DNA from: an uncultured Lysobacteraceae bacterium
GTDB lineage: Bacteria > Pseudomonadota > Gammaproteobacteria > Xanthomonadales > Xanthomonadaceae
Direction of reading: 5' to 3'
DNA: 11,420 nucleotides
NCBI GenBank assembly: GCA_937897645.1
Contig: CALCNV010000106.1
Location: forward strand, 1 to 11,420
The notes beneath the pieces were generated by a model. The model saw only the letters and a list, made by a program, of their open reading frames with translations. It was not told the DNA's origin and ran no database searches. Positions 1 to 5,360 of the stretch are shown here, one piece after another. Position numbers and translations under genes: made by a program. The first letter of the stretch is position 1, and every line of letters begins with the position of its first letter.

Positions 1-140
1 TCGTGCAGGGCGCGTTGAACCGCGACTACACGCTGGTGCTGGGCGTGGTGCTGGTGGTCGGCGCGTTGATCGTGTTGATCAATACGCTGGTGGACATGCT
101 GCGTGCGTGGCTGGATCCGCGTCTGGAAGACGTTTCGTAG
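1..140 (+). CDS. Peptide-type ABC transporter permease, C-terminal fragment
   Basis: The frame from base 3 is open to TAG at 138-140 and gives 45 residues; the start lies outside the window. A hydrophobic helix (residues 11-29 of the fragment) is followed by a short polar end with the motif LRAWLDPRLED. A last membrane helix, then Asn-x-Leu-Val-Asp and a Leu-Asp-Pro-Arg motif, is typical of the end of DppB/OppB-type inner-membrane permeases (binding-protein-dependent transport, BPD_transp_1), which import di- or oligopeptides. This is a family-level call: nickel or other DppB-like permeases end in much the same way, and the ATPase and binding-protein genes are not in view. The gene is convergent with the MAPEG gene and followed 10 bp later by a large palindrome. 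Confidence 0.7.
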   Translation, partial: VQGALNRDYTLVLGVVLVVGALIVLINTLVDMLRAWLDPRLEDVS

Positions 141-150
141 TCGCCGATTT

Positions 151-236
151 GTAGCCCGGGTAAGCGCAGCGCACCCGGGAGTTGGCCTTGCACTGAAACT
201 CTTCGTTCCCGGGTGCGCTGCGCTTACCCGGGCTAC
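151..236. repeat. Perfect 30-nt inverted repeat, paired GTAG-headed REP units, probable bidirectional terminator
   Basis: Bases 151-180 are an exact reverse complement of 207-236, with a 26-nt spacer. Each arm begins with GTAGCCCGGG and is itself a hairpin (CCCGGGT paired with ACCCGGG), so the whole is two REP units facing each other. It lies between the convergent permease and MAPEG genes and could stop transcription from both sides, although there is no U-tract. GTAG-headed REPs of this kind are known from Stenotrophomonas and relatives. A decayed copy of the same head is at 873. Confidence 0.85.
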
Positions 237-246
237 GCTTGGTTGA

Positions 247-672
247 TCAGAAGGCGAGCATGGCGGCTCTGATCGCCAATGCAAACAGCACCAGTGACGA
301 GACTAAGAACACCGCGAAGCGAAGGGTGATGCGGTTGGTGGTGGTCTGCACCAGGCTGTGCACGATACGCAGGATGACGTACGCCCACGCGAGATTGAGG
401 CTGATTGGGGATTGGTCGCCGAGCACGGCGAGGCCGAGTGCGGTGGCGTAGAACAACGTGGGTTGTTCCATCAGATGGTTGTAGTTATCGGCCTTCCAGC
501 GCACGTTCGCGGGAAGCTGAGACATCTGTTCGCCGCGAGGCATCATGGGATCAAGCCGCATGCGCATCTTGATGATGGCGGGTATGCGCGTGGCGTACAT
601 CCAGGCCCAAATCAGTCCGGACCAGAGAACGAGTACGATGACCGGGGCAACAATGGGCGCGGTGTTTGGCAT
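247..672 (-). CDS. MAPEG-family integral membrane protein
   Basis: This 141-residue protein has four hydrophobic segments, near residues 8-28, 72-88, 94-112 and 117-139, so it should sit in the inner membrane with a four-helix topology. The stretch NVRWKADNYNHLMEQPTLFY (56-75) matches the conserved core of MAPEG proteins (membrane-associated proteins in eicosanoid and glutathione metabolism), where Asn, Glu and Pro follow the first loop. The length is typical of short bacterial members. Some family members use glutathione, but the role of most bacterial ones is unknown and no substrate can be named here. The start is supported by AGGAG (minus strand, 679-683) six bases upstream of the ATG. 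It appears to be a single-gene unit, convergent with the permease. Confidence 0.85.
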   Translation of the reverse strand: MPNTAPIVAPVIVLVLWSGLIWAWMYATRIPAIIKMRMRLDPMMPRGEQMSQLPANVRWKADNYNHLMEQPTLFYATALGLAVLGDQSPISLNLAWAYVILRIVHSLVQTTTNRITLRFAVFLVSSLVLFALAIRAAMLAF

Positions 673-778
673 TGCGTGCTCCTATGAATTCAGGAATCCA
701 GGGTGGAATCAATGCAACTAACCCTGATGAAATTACGAATCTGATTGAACCACGAACGATCACCACCTCATGACGTCA

Positions 779-796
779 TCCCGGCGAACGCCGGGA
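779..796. repeat. Short intergenic hairpin, REP-like
   Basis: TCCCGGC (779-785) pairs with GCCGGGA (790-796) around a GAAC loop. It sits in the 258-bp gap between the MAPEG start and the first lipoprotein end. The wording GTCATCCCGGCGAACGCCGG resembles a dispersed proteobacterial palindrome. It could end transcription, but no U-tract follows. Confidence 0.5.
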
Positions 797-872
797 CCCA
801 ACTTGACGTGAAGGATATTCCCTTGGAAAGCGTCGTGTTCAACAAAGGATCAATTTCTTTATGGCTAGCAAT

Positions 873-925
873 GTAGCCCGGGTAGAGCGTGGCGGCTTTC
901 AACAGCGAAGCTCTACGCAGGCTAC
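873..925. repeat. Imperfect inverted repeat with GTAG heads
   Basis: GTAGCCCGGGTAGAGC (873-888) pairs with GCTCTACGCAGGCTAC (910-925), with two mismatches and a 21-nt loop. The head GTAGCCCGGGTA is the same as in the element at 151. It lies just beyond the 3' end of the minus-strand lipoprotein at 931 and is a likely terminator for it. A second GTAGCC copy overlaps that gene's stop codon at 931-933. Confidence 0.75.
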
Positions 926-930
926 GCTGG

Positions 931-1356
931 CTACCGATCCGACTTGGATGAAGTGTTGGGCCGCACCGCGCGAAGAATGAGCTCTGGGCTGGCTCCTTTG
1001 CACTCTATCTCCAGAGATTCACCGGGGGCCAATCGCGCCTTGATCGTAGGCGCGCGATCCATATGAAGCCACCCTTTGAGGAAGCCACATTGGTCGCCAC
1101 TGCGATTACACCCCGCCTCAATCTGGTACGAACCCGGGCGCAAGTAAACAGGATGACGATAGTCGGATGTGCCGACACGAAACTCTCGTGTTTCGCCGGT
1201 CGGCATTGCCATAACAGACCATAGCGAGACAGCCGGCTCCCCGGAGTCGCAGATTGCGGAACGGATGCTTGCCGAGTACTGCGGAGACGCCTCAAGCGAA
1301 ATTCGCGAAACGCAGCCAGAAATGAGCAAAATACAAAGGGCAGCGAGTAATCTCAT
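931..1356 (-). CDS. Hypothetical lipoprotein, paralogue of the next gene upstream
   Basis: The 141-residue product starts with a lipoprotein signal: a hydrophobic segment, then ISGC with the acylated Cys at residue 15. Valine follows the Cys, so outer-membrane sorting is expected. No named domain is recognised. The second half contains PGSYQIEAGC (74-83), GWLHM (95-99), APTI (102-105) and ECK (118-120), and the neighbour at 1469-1843 carries the same series of motifs in the same order. There are four further Cys residues (36, 83, 90, 119) that could form disulfides in the periplasm. GC is about 59% by hand count over 961-1260, lower than in the core genes. The start has no strong ribosome binding site; TAGGCGTC lies upstream, as it does before the neighbour, and may be a decayed integron core site. 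The stop TAG sits inside a GTAGCC copy. Confidence 0.7.
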   Translation of the reverse strand: MRLLAALCILLISGCVSRISLEASPQYSASIRSAICDSGEPAVSLWSVMAMPTGETREFRVGTSDYRHPVYLRPGSYQIEAGCNRSGDQCGFLKGWLHMDRAPTIKARLAPGESLEIECKGASPELILRAVRPNTSSKSDR

Positions 1357-1366
1357 GCGGCCAGAC

Positions 1367-1474
1367 GCCTAGATTGAGCTGGCCAGTATTGGATTGGCAC
1401 AGAAGCCTACATTACCCAAAACCAACCGAAGTTAGAGAACCTGATGCGGGTTCGAATTGAATGAATTGTTAGGC
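1367..1474 (-). other. Candidate attC recombination site, right half degenerate
   Basis: On the minus strand, 1474-1457 reads GCCTAACAATTCATTCAA. From memory this is identical to the left half of classical attC sites (left core GCCTAAC, then the AATTCATTCAA spacer). Inside is a hairpin, GAACC paired with GGTTC (1453-1437). The right end should read GTTAGGC. The best candidate is TCTAGGC (1373-1367), preceded by CTCAA and followed by GTC as at the other cassette edge, which gives a 108-nt site, within the known attC size range. The left half is convincing; the right half is inference. Confidence 0.6.
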
Positions 1475-1843
1475 CTCATCCTTGACTCTTGGAACTATAT
1501 TAATAAATCCATCCTTGCATCTGAGCTCGTAGTCCTTGTTCGCCTCGAATCTGTACACAATCGACGGCGCTCCATGCATACCTAGAATTCCATCTGGAAG
1601 AGTTGGACACGCATGTGTAATTACGTGCTCTCCAGGAAGCAGCAGCACATATCCTCCACCGAGACTGAAAGTGTTATCAATACCCAAAATTGTTCGGCCA
1701 GTAGGCAGCTTGAAGTCGCCATCGCCATCCTCAATGAATAGTCGAGAAGAAGTCTCCAGATACTCCGTGCTGCCGCTCTGGCTGGATGTCGTGGTGCATC
1801 CAACAATCGCAAAGGAGAACGCGCAAACAAGGATATTCTTCAT
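1469..1843 (-). CDS. Hypothetical cassette-borne lipoprotein
   Basis: The 124-residue product begins MKNILVCAFSFAIVGC, a lipoprotein signal with the acylated Cys at 16 followed by a Ser/Thr-rich linker, so it is probably anchored in the outer membrane facing the periplasm. No known domain is recognised. The motifs PGEHVITHAC (70-79), GILGM (85-89), APSI (92-95) and RCK (108-110) align with the neighbouring lipoprotein, including an identical 17-residue step from the AP to the Cys of the last motif. The final Ala codon and TAA stop lie inside the attC left core (GCCTAA). The ATG follows GTTAGGCGTC; GGAG lies 12 nt upstream of it. With engB ending 15 bp upstream, the gene is probably read from the engB transcript. 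Its low GC points to foreign origin. Confidence 0.75.
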   Translation of the reverse strand: MKNILVCAFSFAIVGCTTTSSQSGSTEYLETSSRLFIEDGDGDFKLPTGRTILGIDNTFSLGGGYVLLLPGEHVITHACPTLPDGILGMHGAPSIVYRFEANKDYELRCKDGFINIVPRVKDEA

Positions 1844-1846
1844 GAC

Positions 1847-1853
1847 GCCTAAC
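1847..1853 (-). other. Integron core site (GTTRRRY) at cassette start
   Basis: The minus strand reads GTTAGGC, a perfect match to the GTTRRRY core where the integrase cuts between G and TT. It lies between the engB stop codon and the lipoprotein ATG. No matching left core is visible upstream within engB, so the upstream partner was probably not an attC: either an attI-like site or a secondary site. Confidence 0.5.
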
Positions 1854-1858
1854 TCCGA

Positions 1859-2485
1859 CTAACCCACATCCCCACCATCAACCCGACCAAACCCCAGCCA
1901 CCCATTCACCACTGCGCGCGCTTCGTCCACGCCTTGTTTGGATTCGCCGGAGAACGTCTGCACGCTGACGGTGTCGCCGAACTTCGAGAACAACTCCTTC
2001 TTCACCGCCTGCAACGCATTGCCCTGCTGCCCGCGACCCAGCTTGTCGGCCTTGGTCAGCAAACCGTGTGCTGGAATGCCGTTCTCCACCGCGTAGCTCA
2101 GCATGTGCTGGTCGTATTCCTTCAGCGGGTGGCGGATGTCCATCACCACCACCAGCCCCTTGAGCGACTCGCGGCTGCGGAAATAGCGATCTAGGAACGC
2201 CTGCCAGTGATCCTTCAGCTCGTGCGGCACCTTGGCGTAGCCGTAACCCGGCAGGTCGACCAGGTACTTGTCCTGCTCCACCTCGAAGAACACCAGCTGC
2301 TGCGTGCGGCCCGGCGTCTTGGACACGCGGGCCAGCGAGTTCTGCCGGGTCAGCGCATTCAGCGCCGTGGACTTGCCGGCATTGGAGCGCCCGGCGAAGG
2401 CGACCTCATGGCCGATATCCGGCGGAAGCTGGCTGGGAAGGTGCGCCGCCAGCAGGTATTTGGCTTTTTCTAATGGATTGAGCAT
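1859..2485 (-). CDS. engB: Ribosome biogenesis GTP-binding protein EngB (YihA/YsxC)
   Basis: A 208-residue cytoplasmic GTPase of the TRAFAC/Era-like class with the EngB layout. GTP-binding motifs appear in order: G1 GRSNAGKS (32-39; Ala where many members have Val), the G2 region KTPGRT (56-61), G3 DLPG (77-80) followed by YGYAKVP, and G4 TKAD (144-147). The FSGESKQG stretch (178-185) fills the G5 role. The family is needed for maturation of the large ribosomal subunit and is essential in several bacteria. The length is normal. The ATG at 2485 has only a weak TAGG-type ribosome binding site, but it gives the usual N-terminus a short distance before G1. The gene is divergent from cytochrome c4, and the putative integron cassette follows 15 bp after its stop with no terminator between. 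Confidence 0.97.
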   Translation of the reverse strand: MLNPLEKAKYLLAAHLPSQLPPDIGHEVAFAGRSNAGKSTALNALTRQNSLARVSKTPGRTQQLVFFEVEQDKYLVDLPGYGYAKVPHELKDHWQAFLDRYFRSRESLKGLVVVMDIRHPLKEYDQHMLSYAVENGIPAHGLLTKADKLGRGQQGNALQAVKKELFSKFGDTVSVQTFSGESKQGVDEARAVVNGWLGFGRVDGGDVG

Positions 2486-2538
2486 GCGCCTAGGATGGCA
2501 CGTGGGGGCTATTCGCGGTTCCTGGTTGTAGAAGCGCC

Positions 2539-2617
2539 GGTTCTTGGTTGTTGGTTCTTGGTTCTTGGAGAGGGCGGAAGCGAGCTACCTGGAACCTGGA
2601 ACCAACAACCAACAACC
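2539..2617. repeat. Heptamer repeats in two inverted clusters
   Basis: Bases 2539-2568 are four tandem 7-mers of the form GGTTCTT or GGTTGTT plus GG. Bases 2587-2617 are tandem 7-mers AACCTGG and AACCAAC. The two clusters are partly complementary and could form a long imperfect hairpin. They occupy the engB to cytochrome c4 intergenic region, upstream of the predicted cytochrome promoter. This looks like a dispersed, slippage-prone intergenic repeat; an open frame across it on the minus strand is most likely not a gene. Confidence 0.8.
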
Positions 2618-2634
2618 TGCCCCAACGCCCCGAA

Positions 2635-2664
2635 TTGACCGCGCCGCCCCGCCGCGACGATAAT
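2635..2664 (+). promoter_or_regulatory. Sigma70-type promoter for cytochrome c4
   Basis: TTGACC (2635-2640) and GATAAT (2659-2664) are separated by 18 bases, each one mismatch from consensus. Transcription would start near 2671 and leave a leader of about 52 nt before the ATG at 2723. A GGAG ribosome binding site is at 2712-2715. Confidence 0.6.
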
Positions 2665-2722
2665 CCCCCGGTTTCGCGGCCTTTCAACTTCGCCGCTTTT
2701 TCAGGTTTTTCGGAGCTTTAGC

Positions 2723-3571
2723 ATGCGCCACGCTCGCGTTTTGGGACTTGCCGGACTGGCCATTGCGGCCGTGGGTGCGGTCGCCTTTGCACAGACCACC
2801 GTCGCGCCACTGCCGGACAACGCCCCCGTGGTGGCCGCGCCGCTGGAGATCGACCTCAGCAAGACCACCTGGGGCGATGCCGCCGCCGGCCAGACCAAGG
2901 CCACCGCCTGCGCCGCCTGCCATGGCGTGGACGGCAACCCCAGCGACCCGCAATACCCGCGCATCGCCGGCCAGGCCGAGCGTTACACCGCACGCCAGAT
3001 CGCCCTGATCGCCAGCGGCCAGCGTGGTGGCGCCGCGGTCGCGATGGTGCCGTTCGTGCAGGGCCTGACCCCGCAGGACATGCGTGACATCGGCGCGTAC
3101 TTCGCCACCCAGAAGGCCGGCGCAGGCCTGGCCGACGACACGGTGATCGCCGAAGGCCCCAACAAGGGCATGAAGTTCTATGAAGTAGGCCAGCGCCTGT
3201 TCCGCGGTGGCGATGCCGCACGCGGCGTGCCGGCCTGCCTGGCATGCCATGGCCCCAGTGGTGGCGGCAACCCCGGCCCGGCCTACCCCTTGGTCGCCGG
3301 CCAGTTCCAGGATTATTCGGCGCGTCGCTTGCAGGAGTACCGCACCGGCACCACCATGGAAAAGGATCCGGCGCTGTTCCACATCATGGCGCAGGTCAGC
3401 AACAAGCTGACCGACGAGGAAATCCAGGCGTTGGCCACCTTCCTGCAGGGCCTGCACGACCGTGCCGACGATGCCGCGGCGACCACGACCCCGGCCGCCG
3501 CACCTGCTGCGGCTCCGGCGCCCGCACCGGCCCCCACGCCCGCCGCCGAGCCCGCCCCGCAGCAATCGTGA
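2723..3571 (+). CDS. Diheme cytochrome c4 with a Pro/Ala-rich tail
   Basis: A 282-residue exported protein with a Sec signal (about residues 1-23, AFA before QTT) and two c-type haem sites: CAACH (63-67) and CLACH (172-176). The likely distal ligands are Met108 (AVAMVPF) and Met222 (HIMAQVSNKLTDEE), each in the expected position of its domain. Two similar cytochrome domains in one chain, with RIAGQ and LVAGQ repeated after each haem site, is the cytochrome c4 pattern. The family carries electrons in the periplasm between the bc1 complex and terminal oxidases. From about residue 250 the chain continues into a tail of Ala, Pro and Thr (AAAPAPAPAP type), longer than in the classical 190-200 residue members and perhaps a flexible tether. 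GGAG lies 7 nt before the ATG. A promoter and a terminator frame it as its own transcript. Confidence 0.95.
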   Translation: MRHARVLGLAGLAIAAVGAVAFAQTTVAPLPDNAPVVAAPLEIDLSKTTWGDAAAGQTKATACAACHGVDGNPSDPQYPRIAGQAERYTARQIALIASGQRGGAAVAMVPFVQGLTPQDMRDIGAYFATQKAGAGLADDTVIAEGPNKGMKFYEVGQRLFRGGDAARGVPACLACHGPSGGGNPGPAYPLVAGQFQDYSARRLQEYRTGTTMEKDPALFHIMAQVSNKLTDEEIQALATFLQGLHDRADDAAATTTPAAAPAAAPAPAPAPTPAAEPAPQQS

Positions 3572-3614
3572 ACTTGGCGCGCCTGGCGCGGTCCACGTTT
3601 CACAGCTGATGTTC

Positions 3615-3647
3615 ACGCCGGCCGGATCATGGCCGGCGTTTCTGTTT
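3615..3647 (+). terminator. Rho-independent terminator of cytochrome c4
   Basis: ACGCCGGCC (3615-3623) pairs perfectly with GGCCGGCGT (3631-3639) around a 7-nt loop, and is followed by TTTCTGTTT. It lies 44 bp after the stop codon. A further T-run is at 3659-3666. Confidence 0.85.
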
Positions 3648-3710
3648 GTGCTGCCCCGTTTTTTTTGACCACTGCTTCCTGACAGACCGCTGCGTGCCTG
3701 CCTGAAGAGC

Positions 3711-3732
3711 ATCCGAGCAAGCTCGGATCTAC
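3711..3732 (-). repeat. GTAG-headed REP, SMAG-like
   Basis: ATCCGAGC (3711-3718) and GCTCGGAT (3721-3728) form a perfect hairpin with a 2-nt loop. Read on the minus strand it is GTAG followed by the hairpin, the plan described for Stenotrophomonas SMAG/REP elements. It lies in the cytochrome c4 to dsbA gap. Confidence 0.75.
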
Positions 3733-3786
3733 AAGAAGCGCATCTCGGCACGCCCGGAACCACCCTTTGCACTTGGAGTCCCGCCA

Positions 3787-4413
3787 ATGAAATCCAGATT
3801 CGCCCTGCTGTTGCTGGTCCTCATGCCCTGGTTCGCCCATGCGGCCACGCCGGTCGAAGGCACCGACTACGTCGTGATTCCCGACGGCAAGCCCTTCGCC
3901 CCGCTCAATGGCAAGGTGGAGGTGGCGGAAGTGTTCGGCTACACCTGCATCCACTGCGCGAACTTCCAGCCTCAGGTGGATGCATGGAAGAAGAAGCAAC
4001 CGTCCTACGTGCGCTTCACCCCGGTAGCGGCGGCCTTCGGTGGCTACTGGCTTCCGTATGCCCGCGCCTACTACGCGGCCGAGAAACTCGGCCTGCTGGG
4101 CAAGACCCACAACGCCATGTTCAAGGCGCTGCATGAGGACGGCAGCTTGCCGATACAGAACGCGTCCGCCGAAGAAATCGCGGCGTTCTATGCGCGCTAC
4201 GGCGCCAACGCCAAGACATTCGCCGCCACCATGGGCAGCGCGGAAGTAGAGGCCATGCTCGCGCGGTCGCGGCAGTTTTCCAGAGACGCGGGCGTAGAAG
4301 GCACGCCGACGGTCATCGTCAATGGCAAGTACCGGGTGACCGGCCGCAGCCTGGACCAGGTGCTGAGCACCACCGACTACCTGGTGGCCCGCGAACGCGC
4401 AGCGCGCAAATAA
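3787..4413 (+). CDS. dsbA: DsbA-like thiol:disulfide oxidoreductase, secreted, CIHC active site
   Basis: A 208-residue periplasmic protein with a cleavable signal (residues 1-19, ending AHA before ATP). The thioredoxin-fold active site is C54-I-H-C57 in VFGYTCIHC, and the cis-proline loop is GTPT with Pro174. The helical insert between these, including FGGYW and YARAYYAAE, fits DsbA, which oxidises Cys pairs of exported proteins and is recharged by DsbB in the inner membrane. The active site differs from the usual CPHC by Ile for Pro, a change expected to shift redox potential. GGAG 8 nt before the ATG fixes the start. First of three tandem paralogues that share the C-terminal VARERA motif or a close variant. 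Confidence 0.93.
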   Translation: MKSRFALLLLVLMPWFAHAATPVEGTDYVVIPDGKPFAPLNGKVEVAEVFGYTCIHCANFQPQVDAWKKKQPSYVRFTPVAAAFGGYWLPYARAYYAAEKLGLLGKTHNAMFKALHEDGSLPIQNASAEEIAAFYARYGANAKTFAATMGSAEVEAMLARSRQFSRDAGVEGTPTVIVNGKYRVTGRSLDQVLSTTDYLVARERAARK

Positions 4414-4432
4414 GCGCGCTCCTTGCGATGAC

Positions 4433-4480
4433 GTAACGCGTTACATGCGATTCTTGTTGCCTGCCGGCGTGATGCCGGCA
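4433..4480. other. Two palindromes between the first and second dsbA genes
   Basis: GTAACGCGTTAC (4433-4444) is a perfect 12-bp palindrome. TGCCGGC (4462-4468) pairs with GCCGGCA (4474-4480) around GTGAT. Neither has a U-tract. The first could be a regulator site and the second a mRNA-stabilising or attenuating hairpin; both readings are inference. Confidence 0.45.
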
Positions 4481-4525
4481 CGCGCTTCCTTCTGAATGCC
4501 CTTAACGATGCTGGAGTCCACCACC

Positions 4526-5308
4526 ATGAAATCCCGTTTCGCATTGATGCTCATTGCGCTGCTGCCGCTGTTCGCCGCCTGCAGCAAGCAGGCCGACGAA
4601 GCCGCGACGCCCGCCGTCGAAACCGTTGCCGCACCGGCGACCACCGCGCCGGCAGACGTGGCGCCCGCCGCTGAAGCAGCCGCCACTACAGAAACACCGG
4701 CAGCCGCCCCGATCGCCGTGACCCCGCCTTCCGGCCCGGCACCGGTCGCCGGCACGGATTACGTGGAAATCCCCGGCGGCCAGGCGTTTGCGCCGGCTGC
4801 AGGCAAGGTGGAAGTGGCGGAAGTCTTCGGCTACACCTGCCCGCACTGCGCGCAGTTCCAGCCGCTGATCGACAGTTGGAAGGGCAAGCAGCCCGCCGAC
4901 GTCAACGTGATCTCGGTGCCGGCTGCCTTCGGTGGTTACTGGGTGACCTATGCGCGCGCGTTCTTCGCCGCGGAAACCCTGGGCGTGCTGGAGAAGAGCC
5001 ACGACGCGATGTTCAACGCCCTGCACGTGGCCCGCAGCCTCAACCTGCAGTCGACGTCCGAAGACATCGGCAAGTTCTACGCGCAGTACGGTGTCGATCC
5101 CAAGACCTTCGCCAGCACCATGAAGGGCTTCGCGGTGGAAACCAAGCTCAACCGCGCCAAGCAGTTCGCCGTGCGCTCCAAGATCGAAGGTACGCCGTCG
5201 ATCGTCGTGAACGGCAAATACCTGGTGTCGGTGGACCAGCGCGGGCCGGAGCAGATGTTCAACACCATCGAACACCTGGTTGCACGCGAACGCGCATCGG
5301 CCAATTAA
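4526..5308 (+). CDS. DsbA-like thiol:disulfide oxidoreductase, lipoprotein, CPHC active site
   Basis: Starting at 4526 gives 260 residues. A GGAG lies 9 nt upstream and the N-terminus MKSRFAL is the same as in the preceding paralogue; an in-frame ATG at 4496 would add ten residues ahead of the signal and is less likely. The signal ends in LFAAC, with Cys19 the probable lipid anchor and Ser at +2, suggesting outer-membrane sorting. Residues 20-75 are an Ala/Pro/Thr linker. The thioredoxin domain follows with C105-P-H-C108, the classical DsbA active site, FGGYW, and cis-Pro224 (GTPS). It should be an oxidant of periplasmic thiols held at a membrane. It is close to the first copy in the domain, with a 112-bp gap between the genes. 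Confidence 0.92.
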   Translation: MKSRFALMLIALLPLFAACSKQADEAATPAVETVAAPATTAPADVAPAAEAAATTETPAAAPIAVTPPSGPAPVAGTDYVEIPGGQAFAPAAGKVEVAEVFGYTCPHCAQFQPLIDSWKGKQPADVNVISVPAAFGGYWVTYARAFFAAETLGVLEKSHDAMFNALHVARSLNLQSTSEDIGKFYAQYGVDPKTFASTMKGFAVETKLNRAKQFAVRSKIEGTPSIVVNGKYLVSVDQRGPEQMFNTIEHLVARERASAN

Positions 5309-5360
5309 CGGTTTGCGCTAGTCCGTCTCAACCCCGCCGCCATCCACGGAGCGCACCCCC

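Larger units (their letters stand above)
1367..1852 (-). mobile_element. Probable integron gene cassette (lipoprotein gene plus attC)
   Basis: Read on the minus strand, the unit begins at TTAGGCGTC just before an ATG (1852 downward), carries one small ORF, and ends with GCCTAACAATTCATTCAA overlapping the ORF's stop codon. That is the standard plan of an integron gene cassette: the recombination point lies inside GTT, there is one promoterless gene, and an attC follows. The gene is about 50% GC (149 of 300 over 1501-1800, hand count) against 62-65% in sampled lines of the adjacent engB, which supports transfer. No integrase gene is in the window, so this would be an isolated or eroded cassette. 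The distal end is uncertain because the right core of attC is degenerate. Confidence 0.6.

Noticed and set aside
1859..1950. Second attC overlapping the engB 3' end
   Set aside because: No GCCTAAC-type left core or long palindrome within about 100 bp upstream of the GTTAGGC core; the sequence is ordinary engB coding DNA.
2490..2687. Small minus-strand ORF across the heptamer repeats
   Set aside because: Its sequence is just the translation of the repeat arrays; there is no ribosome binding site and it overlaps the cytochrome promoter.
3665..3693. TTGACC as -35 of a dsbA promoter
   Set aside because: No -10-like hexamer at a usable distance (3688-3693 reads CGCTGC), and the T-run before it fits the terminator region.
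2684..3787. Long minus-strand open frame of 367 codons
   Set aside because: It is antisense to cytochrome c4, whose two haem motifs and signal peptide are certain. The translation is Gly/Arg-rich, as expected for a GC-rich shadow frame.
4502..5275. Minus-strand frames of about 257 codons under the second and third dsbA
   Set aside because: They are antisense to proteins with clear active-site motifs, and the translations have no recognisable family pattern.
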